Of a DNA stretch of 64,000 bases, positions 1 through 8,477 are shown piece after piece (within the stretch, counting starts at the first letter, position 1; each line of letters starts with the position of its first letter). Under the pieces are notes generated by a model, which was not told where the DNA came from, ran no database searches, and saw only the letters and a program-made list of their open reading frames with translations. Origin of the DNA: an uncultured Planctomycetaceae bacterium (lineage in GTDB: Bacteria; Planctomycetota; Planctomycetia; Pirellulales; Thermoguttaceae); NCBI GenBank assembly GCA_946408825.1, contig CAMJTU010000004.1:1-64000 (forward strand), written 5' to 3'. The position numbers and the translations under genes were made by a program.

Positions 1-38
1 GATCCACCTTGCGCTAATATACGATTCTTTGGTTTGTT

Positions 39-467
39 GTGTCAACACGCCCTAGTTTGATCCAACGGGTGAGAAACGTCTATACTCACATTTTTTCAAA
101 CTGCTCGGTAAAAGAACTTTATCCCATTATTACTTCTAAGGTCAGTCCTGATTCAACGGTTTATACAGACGGATTTAAAACCTACGACGGGTTGGTTGAT
201 TTTGGCTATCAAAAACACTATCGAATCCAACATGGAAACAATGAGTTTGCGAATGGTCGCAATCACATCAAAGGTATTGAAAACTTTTGGGAGTGGACTA
301 AAACGAGGCTCGCGAAGTCCAGAGGAATATCCAAAAAGACCTTCTATTTGCATTTGAAGGAATGCGAGTTTCGATTCAATCATCGAAATGAAGATCTCTA
401 TAAAATACTCCTCAAAGAACTGAGAAAATTTCCTCTAAAGTTGTCTTGCCCCCCAAAATGCCTCTGA
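39..467 (+). pseudogene. IS1595-family (ISXO2-like) transposase, 3' fragment
   Basis: The 142-residue reading frame matches the C-terminal half of an ISXO2-like DDE transposase: a VYTDG segment (second catalytic Asp region), then HGNNEFANGRNHIKGIENFW and a RFNHR motif near the end, which are typical of the family. The full protein is usually about 300 residues, so the N-terminal half is missing. A possible piece of upstream transposase (FFGLL) lies in another frame at about 25-39, and the first ten residues of this frame do not look like transposase, so the gene seems frame-shifted or degraded as well as cut by the window edge. It marks the left side of the AT-rich defence region. Confidence 0.75.
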
Positions 468-510
468 GCCTACCGAGCATCTTGTTTTTACGTAAGATTA
501 GCTTTTCTCA

Positions 511-540
511 TTCCTTTGTGTTTGCAATTTGAGGAATTTA
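511..540 (+). repeat. Left inverted repeat flanking the Gabija-like module
   Basis: These 30 bases match the reverse complement of 3171-3200 at 26 of 30 positions; the shared core is TTTGCAATTTGAG. Weaker similarity continues about 10 bases outward on both sides. The repeat includes the -35 box of the promoter for the nuclease gene. The two copies enclose exactly the two-gene module. Confidence 0.75.
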
Positions 541-550
541 CACATAAAAT
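522..550 (+). promoter_or_regulatory. Sigma-70-type promoter for the Gabija-like operon
   Basis: TTGCAA at 522-527 and TAAAAT at 545-550 are separated by 17 bases and lie 35 bases before the start codon of the nuclease gene. The -35 box sits inside the left inverted repeat. Confidence 0.6.
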
Positions 551-585
551 AGGACTTGACTAAGTATGACCGTTGAGGGAATTGT

Positions 586-2151
586 ATGAATATAGTGATA
601 AAAAAAATACGATTGCAGAATTACAAACGATTTCTCGATTATACGGTTAATCCAAATCCCGGAATTAATATTCTTATTGGCGATAATGAGGTTGGGAAAA
701 GCAGTATCCTTGAGGCAATTGACATCGTTGCAAGCGGAAACCTGCGCAGAATTGAAGCGATCGGTATCGATAAGCTGCTGAATATTGATGCTGTAAGACG
801 ATTCGGCATGGGTGAGCGAACCATTGAGAATCTTCCAACCATGCGGATAGAGCTGTATCTTGCCGGTCAGTTCGATCATACGATGAATGGTAAAAATAAT
901 TCAGACAAGCAAATATGTGATGGGATTCGTCTTGTCTGTGAGCCAAATATCGACTATGTGGCGGAGATCAGAACCGCACTTGAAGCAAACTCGGATTACT
1001 TCCCTTATGACTATTACTCTGTAAGGTTCTCTACCTTTGCGGACGAGCCTTATACGGGGTATAAAAAGAAACTCCGCAGCATAATGATCGACAGCGCCAG
1101 GATGAGTACAGAATTTGCTACAAGTGATTTTGTGCGTAGAATGTATCGTCAATATACAGAATCAAATGAAAAGGAGCGTATTATCCATAAGAGCCAGTAT
1201 CGGCAAATGAGGACAAACTTTCAGATGGAGAGCTTACAAGGTCTGAACGGAAGGGTGCCGGGTGATAAAAACTATACTTTTGGACTGAAAAGCGGGTCTT
1301 CCATGGATTTAGAGAGTGACCTGATGATCTACGAAGATGAAATCGGCATAGACAGCAAGGGCACCGGAAAACAGGTCTTTATAAAAACTGATTTCGCATT
1401 AGAACGTTCTGGGGAGAATGTGGATGTTATTCTGATTGAAGAACCTGAAAACCATTTAAGCCCAGTCAACCTTCGGAAACTTGTTCAGCGTGTGGCCTCT
1501 GCAAAAGAGAGCCAGCTTTTTGTCACAACACATAGCAGCATGATCAGCACACGGCTTGAAATCAACAATCTGCTCATTATGCATCAGGAGCCTGTCAAGA
1601 GTCCGATTAAGTTGAGTGATCTTAGCGATGATACTGCAAAGTATTTTGCCAAGACACCACCCGCAAGCATAGTTGAGTATGTTCTTGCTCGCAAGGCGCT
1701 TCTTGTGGAGGGACCGGCAGAATATATGCTTATGGAAAAATTTTATCAGGCATGTACAGGGGGGACACCGGAGAAAGATGAAGTACATGTCATAGATGTG
1801 CGTGGATTAAGCTTTAAGAGGTATCTTGAGATATCGAAACTTACGGGAAGCAAAGTTGCGGTAATTACTGATAATGACGGAGATTATCAGAAGAATTGTG
1901 TTGATAAGTATAAGGAATTTGCTAGAGATAGCAACATAGCGGTGTTCTACGATAGCGATAATACCAAGAGAACGTTCGAGATTGTTTTGGAGGCATGTAA
2001 CACAGCTGTATGTGCTGAATTATTCGGACAAGACGCAGTTACATTTATGCTGAACAACAAAACGGAGACCGCTTTCAGATTGTTATCGGATGACAAAGCA
2101 TTGATTGTTCCGGATTATATTAAGAAGGCAATAGAGTGGATAAGACAGTAA
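586..2151 (+). CDS. OLD-family ATP-dependent nuclease with TOPRIM domain (GajA-like)
   Basis: The 521-residue protein is an ABC-type ATPase fused to a TOPRIM nuclease. Walker A is GDNEVGKSS at about residues 32-40, Walker B is in VILIEEPENHLS at about 283-294, and TTHSSMIS follows as the H-loop region. The TOPRIM part begins with ALLVEGPAEY at about 371 (acidic Glu) and has VITDNDGD at about 425 (DxD metal site). This order is that of OLD-family proteins and of GajA in the Gabija antiphage system, where GajA is a DNA endonuclease controlled by nucleotide levels. GajA is usually a little longer (about 580). The next gene encodes a UvrD-like helicase and overlaps this one, as in Gabija operons. 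The family is clear; the Gabija assignment rests on the pairing. Confidence 0.85.
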   Translation: MNIVIKKIRLQNYKRFLDYTVNPNPGINILIGDNEVGKSSILEAIDIVASGNLRRIEAIGIDKLLNIDAVRRFGMGERTIENLPTMRIELYLAGQFDHTMNGKNNSDKQICDGIRLVCEPNIDYVAEIRTALEANSDYFPYDYYSVRFSTFADEPYTGYKKKLRSIMIDSARMSTEFATSDFVRRMYRQYTESNEKERIIHKSQYRQMRTNFQMESLQGLNGRVPGDKNYTFGLKSGSSMDLESDLMIYEDEIGIDSKGTGKQVFIKTDFALERSGENVDVILIEEPENHLSPVNLRKLVQRVASAKESQLFVTTHSSMISTRLEINNLLIMHQEPVKSPIKLSDLSDDTAKYFAKTPPASIVEYVLARKALLVEGPAEYMLMEKFYQACTGGTPEKDEVHVIDVRGLSFKRYLEISKLTGSKVAVITDNDGDYQKNCVDKYKEFARDSNIAVFYDSDNTKRTFEIVLEACNTAVCAELFGQDAVTFMLNNKTETAFRLLSDDKALIVPDYIKKAIEWIRQ

Positions 2152-3146
2152 TGTTTGCCGTAGCAGGCTCTGGCAAAACAACTTATATCGTGAATTCACT
2201 CTCTCGTGAAAAGCGTTCCCTGGTCGTTACATATACGATTGCCAATTACGAGAACCTATATCGGAAGATCATTCAAAAGTTTGATGGAGACTGGCCTGAG
2301 AATATTGTTCTAATGCGATATTTCTCATTTCTGTATAGTTTCTGTTATAAACCGTTCTTATCCGATGAAATAAAGGCGCGGGGAATCATTTATAAGGAAA
2401 ATACGAATCGGCATGCTCGGCAGACCGATAGAGAGTACTTCGTAACAAGCAATAATTATCTTTACAGCAACAGGCTTTCATTCATACTTGAAGTAAAACA
2501 TGTAATCAGTGATATCCAGAATCGCATAGTCAAATACTTTGATGACTTCATCGTGGATGAAGTCCAGGATATTGCCGGTAGGGATTTCAACTTTCTAGAA
2601 AAACTGATGGAAACAAACGTGAATCAGCTTTTTGTGGGGGATTTTTATCAGCATACATTCGACACCAGCCGGGATGGAAATGTTAATAGCAAACTGTTTG
2701 AGTCCAAGACCAATTATGAAAAGCGGTTTGCTGACAAAGGATTTTTCGTTGATAATACGACATTGATTAACAGCTGGAGATGTAGTCCGTCTGTCTGTCA
2801 ATATATAACGGATAATTTGGGAATAGAGATACATTCAAACAGAAGTGACGATGATAATACAAGCTTATTGTTGTTATGTGATCCAGGACAAATACAACAT
2901 GTAATTGATGATCAAAGAATAGTAAAACTCCATTATCAAAAGGGAGCGTCATTTGGATTCAACCATTTCAACTGGGGAGAAACTAAAGGCGAAGACCAGC
3001 ACAATGATGTATGTGTCTATTTGAATAAGGCAACAGCAAAAGCATATTCAGCGGGAAAACTTTCAAAATTGAAGTCTGTTACCAGAAATAAGCTTTATGT
3101 TGCGATTACAAGAGCACACGGGAAAGTGTATTTTGTGAATGAATAA
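2136..3146 (+). CDS. Compact UvrD-like superfamily 1 helicase (GajB-like)
   Basis: This 336-residue protein has all main SF1A helicase motifs in order: Walker A AVAGSGKTT at the extreme N-terminus, motif II DEVQD, motif III VGDFYQ, motif IV around NSWRCSPS, and motif VI YVAITRAHGKVYF near the end. Characterised GajB proteins are near 490 residues; this one is short because the accessory 1B and 2B insertions seem reduced or absent, not because an end is missing. The frame opens with GTG at 2136 (16-base overlap with the nuclease gene, AAGG upstream); an in-frame ATG at 2151, sharing one base with the upstream stop, is an equally reasonable start. Translational coupling with the nuclease is likely. 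Confidence 0.8.
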   Translation: MDKTVMFAVAGSGKTTYIVNSLSREKRSLVVTYTIANYENLYRKIIQKFDGDWPENIVLMRYFSFLYSFCYKPFLSDEIKARGIIYKENTNRHARQTDREYFVTSNNYLYSNRLSFILEVKHVISDIQNRIVKYFDDFIVDEVQDIAGRDFNFLEKLMETNVNQLFVGDFYQHTFDTSRDGNVNSKLFESKTNYEKRFADKGFFVDNTTLINSWRCSPSVCQYITDNLGIEIHSNRSDDDNTSLLLLCDPGQIQHVIDDQRIVKLHYQKGASFGFNHFNWGETKGEDQHNDVCVYLNKATAKAYSAGKLSKLKSVTRNKLYVAITRAHGKVYFVNE

Positions 3147-3170
3147 AACATGTTTATGTTCCTTGCCGTT

Positions 3171-3200
3171 TATATTACTCAAATTGCAAACATAAAGGTA
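3171..3200 (-). repeat. Right inverted repeat flanking the Gabija-like module
   Basis: Reverse-complement partner of 511-540 (26 of 30 bases), 25 bases after the helicase stop codon. The pair looks like terminal inverted repeats of a 2.7-kb unit, although no transposase lies between them. Confidence 0.75.
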
Positions 3201-3239
3201 TTAGAAATATAATGAACCCCAGAATTCGGACAAAAATGA

Positions 3240-3294
3240 CCTTGTTTTTTTGTTGAATCATCCCGATCCACGTTATTAGGAGAGACGACATTAT
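3240..3294 (+). repeat. Dispersed repeat X, copy 1
   Basis: About 55 bases resembling 8348-8401. Shared blocks are CTTG followed by a T-run, GAATCATCCCG, and the segment ending in GACGA-ATTAT, with roughly 80% identity in the 42-base core. Both copies lie in gene-free DNA between defence modules and in the same orientation. Confidence 0.6.
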
Positions 3295-3388
3295 GGTAAA
3301 GTGTCGGTCATACTCACTGTAGAGTGGTCTCGTCTGGTTTTAGTGGGTATGCCGCGCCGCCATTAGAAACTCGTTTAACGTTATTCTA

Positions 3389-3515
3389 GCGGAAGCTCAA
3401 CGTCTAGAGCTCCTGTTTTGAAAAGTTTTTGAACGTCCTTGGGGTTCACAATAGGATTTGAGTAGAGCCTAAGTTCATTTCTATCCTACTGAGAGAACGA
3501 AGGCTCGTTTCTTTT
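3389..3515 (+). repeat. Dispersed repeat Y, copy 1, ending in a terminator-like hairpin
   Basis: About 127 bases upstream of the HEPN gene that resemble 5401-5526 upstream of the DUF4062 gene. Shared parts are CGGAAGCT at the left end, a central AACGTCC, and a hairpin with arms at 3465-3476 and 3495-3506 (GAGCCT..GTTC against GAAC..AGGCTC) followed by GTTTCTTTT. The hairpin plus T-rich tail has the form of an intrinsic terminator or attenuator. No gene precedes it on this strand apart from the Gabija-like pair. Confidence 0.6.
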
Positions 3516-3601
3516 AACGCAATTACATGGACGCTGTGTTTCCGTACAAAACATATGTATTGACTCCTGTTCCTTTAGATTAATCAAGAGTAAGCATTAT
3601 C

Positions 3602-4954
3602 ATGACTATGGAATCAAATGTATTCACAGGCAAGCTAGCAATCGATAATATTGAAGTTGCCTTTGTTTTTGAGAACAGTATTCTGAAGTTATTACCATCT
3701 CATAGTGACGAAAATGACGCTAGAACAATATTTTTTAAAAGTAATAAAAATTTATTCGAAATTTTAATGAATCCACCTCGGATTAAAGAACCATATCTAC
3801 GAGGAACAATCTATGAAAAAAGCAGGGAAATAATATTTATTCCCCAAGTTGGCAGTCAAATAGTGATTGAGAACTCCGTGATATCGATAGTAATAGTTGC
3901 TTACATAGTATTTGAGGGGAAAATAAATAAATTTGACAGGATAGATTTTAACAGTCCTGAGATCAATGCAATATATCCTGCAGATCAGGCTATTGATTTT
4001 AGTGAACTCAATAGTAATGAAGGAGTTTATAAGATTTCAAGAAGACCGCAGAAAGAGACATTTACTGAAAACAAAACATTTATAATTAATGGGAAAAAAG
4101 TTTACATCTTTTGGGGAGTATCTATTAATTCGAGCGCCGAAGAATTACCAATTCACATCGATTCGCATTTAGTTTTCAAATTTGAAGCAACGGAAGATTT
4201 TACCTTTTCCTACACGATTTGGAATGTTGCAAGAAAGTTTATCAATTATCTATGTTACAGGAGAAACACTTGGCTCCCAACGGCCGTACTTTCAGGTACA
4301 AGCGAAAGCGGATTACGTAGCTACGCTACGTTAAATGTTTTAGGGCAGGAGGATGAAACCGTTGAAGAAGAGGCTATTCGCCAGCGGCGGTTTATAAGTC
4401 AATCCTATATTGAAGGACATGAGGGAGATATTCTTCAAGATATAACGAAGGAGACTCTTTATCTTCGGCATCTTCCGGAAACCTATCGTTCAGGCAACTA
4501 TATTGACGCGTCAAGATTTGTAATGATCACAGCCGCATTCGAACGTGAGTTTAAGAGGTTATATCCCGAGGGCATTGTCAAGGATGAGATTGACATTAAC
4601 GTAGAAAAAAGAGCAAAAGAGTCAATTGAAAAATTAATTCAAGAAATTGAAGGCGGTCAAAAAACAAAGGAAGATAAACTTCCAGAAGAAAAGTATAAGA
4701 ATATATTAAAATCAATACCCGATGGACCACTGGCAAAGAAAATTTGTTACGCTGGAAAACAAATAGATGACGTCGTTGGTATTTTTGCAAAACATCTTTA
4801 TTCCTCTAATGGAGGAAAACCAAAGTATAAATCAATTGGTCAAAGATTAGCTAGACAGAGAAATAATTTTGCGCATGGAAATATTGAAGAAAAATTCATA
4901 GGACCTTCGTTGTTTGATTTAGTATTCCTTGAATGGATTGTATATGCAATGTAG
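3602..4954 (+). CDS. HEPN-domain protein, possible ApeA-like antiviral effector
   Basis: A 450-residue soluble protein. The C-terminal third is helical and ends with RQRNNFAHG at about residues 417-425, which carries the R-N-x3-H (Rx4H) active-site motif of HEPN ribonucleases. The first 230 residues are beta-rich and resemble the N-terminal region found before HEPN domains in ApeA-type proteins, but I cannot assign this firmly. HEPN proteins of this layout are often abortive-infection RNases, and the position between Gabija-like and DUF4062 genes supports a defence role. The gene is AT-rich compared with the main genome, a sign of transfer. ATG at 3602 is followed by another in-frame ATG at 3608; the ribosome-binding site is weak for both. 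Confidence 0.65.
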   Translation: MTMESNVFTGKLAIDNIEVAFVFENSILKLLPSHSDENDARTIFFKSNKNLFEILMNPPRIKEPYLRGTIYEKSREIIFIPQVGSQIVIENSVISIVIVAYIVFEGKINKFDRIDFNSPEINAIYPADQAIDFSELNSNEGVYKISRRPQKETFTENKTFIINGKKVYIFWGVSINSSAEELPIHIDSHLVFKFEATEDFTFSYTIWNVARKFINYLCYRRNTWLPTAVLSGTSESGLRSYATLNVLGQEDETVEEEAIRQRRFISQSYIEGHEGDILQDITKETLYLRHLPETYRSGNYIDASRFVMITAAFEREFKRLYPEGIVKDEIDINVEKRAKESIEKLIQEIEGGQKTKEDKLPEEKYKNILKSIPDGPLAKKICYAGKQIDDVVGIFAKHLYSSNGGKPKYKSIGQRLARQRNNFAHGNIEEKFIGPSLFDLVFLEWIVYAM

Positions 4955-5195
4955 TTAAAAAACTTTGGCATTGATGACAAGAATATTCAAATGTCAATCA
5001 ATGAGCTGTTCAATTGCGGAATATTCTTAGGAGATATTGTGGATTTTTCAGATAATAATCAACCATGATTGAAAGCGCTCAGAAAAAAGAAAAAAAAGTC
5101 ATATCAAAAACTGCGCTTAAACTCCTTCCAAGGTTCTGCTATCCCCTGTACTCCTCGGGGATCCCCAGCATCGGCCGCGTCCGCGCGACTCCGGG

Positions 5196-5370
5196 CAACG
5201 CTAGGGCGTTGCATCCCAGTTCGCGCTTCCGTCCGGGTCGTCCCGGCTGACGGTTATGAGCTTCCGCTCATACGTGAAATCATCGCTCACGTTGTTCGCT
5301 TGCCAAACACCGACGCGAAACGAACACTGTTGGAATTTTGACAAAGGCAAGCCGAACCAAGGGAGGCGTC
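5196..5370 (+). repeat. Structured repeat Z, copy 1
   Basis: Hairpin 1 is CAACGC-TAGG-GCGTTG (5196-5211) followed by CATCCC. Hairpin 2 is TATGAGC-TTCC-GCTCATA (5255-5272) followed by CGTGAAAT and TCGCTCACGTTGTTCGCTTGCC-like sequence to 5304. The tail GTTGGAATTTTGACA...CCAAGGGAGGCGT (5329-5370) is shared with copy 3. It lies in the 930-base gap between the HEPN and DUF4062 genes, which holds no other convincing gene. Confidence 0.6.
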
Positions 5371-5400
5371 TGGGCAGCTCAATAAATGAGGTCGCTTGAG

Positions 5401-5526
5401 ACGGAAGCTTTTAGATAGCGTTACGTTTCTGAAAACCCGTCTTTAAACGTCCAGTTGCGGCAAAGATTCCGTCAGAGCCTTCGTTCTCCCCATACCCCAA
5501 GGAAGAACGAAGGTTCGTTTTCTTTT
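5401..5526 (+). repeat. Dispersed repeat Y, copy 2, ending in a terminator-like hairpin
   Basis: Counterpart of 3389-3515. The hairpin here has 12-base arms (AGCCTTCGTTCT at 5476-5487 and AGAACGAAGGTT at 5504-5515, with one G-T pair) followed by CGTTTTCTTTT. It lies 360 bases before the TTG start of the DUF4062 gene. The remaining sequence to 5885 is AT-rich with no recognisable gene. Confidence 0.6.
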
Positions 5527-5885
5527 AGAGAGTTAATAACGGATGCTATCGAAGTATCTAAGAAGTTATACATCCATATGTTAAATGAGCATCAACAGAT
5601 CCTCTCAAAATATTAACACAAGTCTTGTAAAGGTCTGCTTGAAGACATACAATCAACTCGATGGACGAGGTCTTGGTTTGGCACCCCGGGGATTTTATGA
5701 CGTGGGCTGGTAGTGTTTTTGAAAACACTAACCAAGGCAGTCCCTTTTTCGTATGCCATTTTTTAGTCAGACCTCGTTCAAACACTTCCTTTCAAAATCT
5801 GGGGAAGGTACTGTCTTTAGAAGAGTTTGATATTTTGTTTGTGTTATCGTCGTTCACTAGTTTTATAGGAGAGGAGGAAACACGG

Positions 5886-7319
5886 TTGGACAAGAAGTAT
5901 CAGATTTTTATTTCATCCACATATAAGGATTTGATTCCTGAACGCAAAAAAGTTTGTGACGTCATTCTTTCCATGTACCATTTTCCGATTGGAATGGAAA
6001 TGTTTAATGCCGCAGACGAGGAACAGTGGGAGATTATTAAGGAAACTATTGATTCCTCTGATTACTACGTCCTTATCATAGGGAAGCGATATGGATCCGT
6101 AATCCCAGAAGGACAACCTGATGCAGGCATTAGCTATACTGAGAAAGAATATCGTTATGCCGTTAGCCGTGGAATACCGATACTTACATTTATAAAGGAA
6201 GAGTCTGCGATAACTGTCGACAAATCGGATACCGACCCTGTTCTGATCGAAAAGCTTAATGCGCTTCAAACGGAAATAACAAACATAAAGGAAGCTGATT
6301 GGTTCAGCAATGAAGATGATCTTGGAACAAAGGTTTCGCTGGCTCTTCATAAACAAATGGATCGGAAAAAGCGACCTGGATGGGTACGAGGCGATCGTTT
6401 TGATATGGATGCAAGCCTGAACGAGATTGTTGTACTGAGCCAACGCGTGCGTGAATTAGAGGAAGAGAATAGGAAACTGAGAGAAGTCGCCGTTCCGCGC
6501 CAACCCGCTTTGAGCGTCAGTATTAAGTTTGCAGGAACAATCGAGGAACCTCTTGCATTGAATGAAGATAAGGCGACTGACGATATTAAAGCTAAAGAAA
6601 CCAATGATTCGTTGTTGACGTTTGAGACAGTGCAGAGAAAGGAAGTTTCTAAGAAGGGCTATTTGAAGAATACGGATCCCTTGACGATGGAAGACGTTCC
6701 TGCTGATGTAAAAAACCTTATATCACAGGAAATCTTGGACAAATATAATTCGCAATTACCAGATAAAAAGACAGTCGAGGATTATGAGAAGAAGATGTGC
6801 TCCTTTAACGAGGTACAAAAGAATGGCCAACTGCTAGATTTTATCATCTCTAACGTCGGAACAGCAAAAGCTACCGACGTGAACGTTACCTTGGAGTTTC
6901 CTAAGTCCTTTTTTATAATGAAAAGAAGGGAAGCAAAAGAATGGACTGCTCCGAAGAAACCTAGAATGCCGCAGAACCCTATTGAAGAGACCCGCGCACG
7001 GAAGTTTTTTAAGGACAACGCAGGGCGGCAACTACAACAGATATCTCATCTTATCGGCGATTCATATGCATTTGGACCAAAACCTATTGATATTAGCGCT
7101 GCGCTTTTAGAATCGAATTGTTCTGTTTACTGGAGTGTCGATATAGAAGGAACTAAAGTCAAAGTATGGTGTAAAAATCTGCTGCATACGCACACGCAAA
7201 CCGTAGATGAACTTTGCATTATACCGATGGAAAAGGGAATTTTTAAAATCAAGGTTTCCATGATGTGTGAAGAGTACTTCCAGCCAGAGGAAAGTGAACT
7301 AGAACTGGCGGTGGAGTAA
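5886..7319 (+). CDS. DUF4062-domain protein, defence-associated
   Basis: The likely product is 477 residues, starting at TTG 5886 (MDKKYQIFISSTYKDL), because DUF4062 domains begin at this point and a strong ribosome-binding site, GGAGAGGAGG, lies about 8 bases upstream. The open frame runs back to 5661 but that stretch looks non-coding. The DUF4062 domain (about residues 4-95, ISSTYKDL, GMEMF, DYYVLIIGKRYGS, SYTEKEYRYA) is a TIR/nucleotide-hydrolase-like fold often found as an N-terminal module of predicted defence and signalling proteins. A short coiled coil (VRELEEENRKLRE, near 190) follows. The C-terminal 280 residues are probably beta-rich and not recognised. No membrane segment is visible. 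Confidence 0.7.
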   Translation: MDKKYQIFISSTYKDLIPERKKVCDVILSMYHFPIGMEMFNAADEEQWEIIKETIDSSDYYVLIIGKRYGSVIPEGQPDAGISYTEKEYRYAVSRGIPILTFIKEESAITVDKSDTDPVLIEKLNALQTEITNIKEADWFSNEDDLGTKVSLALHKQMDRKKRPGWVRGDRFDMDASLNEIVVLSQRVRELEEENRKLREVAVPRQPALSVSIKFAGTIEEPLALNEDKATDDIKAKETNDSLLTFETVQRKEVSKKGYLKNTDPLTMEDVPADVKNLISQEILDKYNSQLPDKKTVEDYEKKMCSFNEVQKNGQLLDFIISNVGTAKATDVNVTLEFPKSFFIMKRREAKEWTAPKKPRMPQNPIEETRARKFFKDNAGRQLQQISHLIGDSYAFGPKPIDISAALLESNCSVYWSVDIEGTKVKVWCKNLLHTHTQTVDELCIIPMEKGIFKIKVSMMCEEYFQPEESELELAVE

Positions 7320-7428
7320 ATTATTATTGCCCTTTCTACCCTGGTCATATCGCGTTCCCTGTCGATCTCGATCCCATTGAGAGAATGACCAACCCATCGC
7401 TATGCTCGGCTCAGTAATGTCGGGCGTC

Positions 7429-8271
7429 TTATTTGCTGTTTTTTATATCCTTCTTTAATTTTTTGACGCGGTTTTTACGCTCGATATGATCTAGTTCTAG
7501 GAATGCCAAAAGACACATCTGGTAGACGTTGTCATACCATTTCTCAAGTTCGCAATTTTTCATAGCGCTTACTGTCTTCTCATAGTTTTTACCGTTTGGA
7601 TCTATGTTGTTATGGCGCAAGTTAACGTTATTGAATAAGAAGAAAAGATCATCCTCTAGATTTGGATTTATTGTTTTCAATTCAGATCGTCTAGGTTCCA
7701 ATTTATCTGCTAATACGATTAATGTAGCTTTCTTTCGATCAAGGTCTCCTTTCATCGTGTGATGATTGTATTCAATGACTCTATAGGACAAATTCTTATC
7801 AACAATTTCAGCAACAGAAATCGCAGCCTGATCCTTTGGAACAAAATCGATGACGTAGCCATGATGGTTTTCCATATACCCTATGTCTTCGATCACCCTC
7901 GATACCTGATCCAGGTAAAATTGAATTGGTAGGTATTCGCTTACAAATGGAACATCGCCATAGGGAGTTTGATAATAATAGAGGATATTATATGAGTATT
8001 CACCAAAGGAAACTAAGTAATCAATATCAAATTCAGACGGTTCCTTTTCAAAATGATAACCGTAGAAATCGTCAAAATCTTCTAGAGAAATACAGGTCCC
8101 ACGAAAAGGGTGTTTTGTAAAGTAAGAGGCGCAAAAATCCCTAAGCGAGTAGCTATTCTTTGTTCCAATAAAAGTTCTTTGAACATAGAATAGCGCATAA
8201 AGTCGATCGTACTCTCTTCTCAGGTCAATGGACGCATTTTTTAAGACTTGCGAGAATGGAATTCGCTTCAT
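7429..8271 (-). CDS. Uncharacterised protein in defence island, possible abortive-infection type
   Basis: I do not recognise this 280-residue soluble protein. It is rich in aromatic residues in the first half (YFTKHPFRG, FYGYHF, YSYNILYYYQTPYGD) and helical and charged in the second. A compact motif LFFLFNNVNLRHNN near residue 220 and KWYDNVYQMCLLAFLELD near 250 look conserved in style; the Arg-His-Asn cluster in a helical region is reminiscent of a small HEPN-like unit, but that is a guess. A GGAG ribosome-binding site lies 8 bases before the ATG. It is convergent with the DUF4062 gene; the 109-base gap between their stop codons holds only an inverted TGGTCAT/ATGACCA pair. Confidence 0.5.
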   Translation of the reverse strand: MKRIPFSQVLKNASIDLRREYDRLYALFYVQRTFIGTKNSYSLRDFCASYFTKHPFRGTCISLEDFDDFYGYHFEKEPSEFDIDYLVSFGEYSYNILYYYQTPYGDVPFVSEYLPIQFYLDQVSRVIEDIGYMENHHGYVIDFVPKDQAAISVAEIVDKNLSYRVIEYNHHTMKGDLDRKKATLIVLADKLEPRRSELKTINPNLEDDLFFLFNNVNLRHNNIDPNGKNYEKTVSAMKNCELEKWYDNVYQMCLLAFLELDHIERKNRVKKLKKDIKNSK

Positions 8272-8347
8272 GATATTTTTCTCCGACCTTTCTCTAAACT
8301 CTTAACCGCAGACTTTATTATATTGGCCTTCAATCCACACAAAAAGC

Positions 8348-8401
8348 CCTTGATTTTTATCGAATCATCCCGTTCCGCATTATAAGAAAAGACGATATTA
8401 T
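8348..8401 (+). repeat. Dispersed repeat X, copy 2
   Basis: Counterpart of 3240-3294, sharing GAATCATCCCG and the GACGA-ATTAT end. It lies in the 300-base gene-free gap between the 280-residue protein and the protease gene. Confidence 0.6.
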
Positions 8402-8477
8402 CGCGAGGTGGTAACATTCGGACATAGCGCTTCCTGGTTCGAGTCCGCGACTTCACCGCAGAGGTCTAACGTCACTG

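Noticed and set aside
5065..5341. Short overlapping frames of 61 and 90 codons
   Set aside because: They translate the structured repeat Z and adjoining sequence; no gene signal.
8268..8456. 62-codon frame overlapping the start of the 280-residue gene by ATGA
   Set aside because: It runs across repeat X and has no recognisable sequence; the overlap is probably chance.
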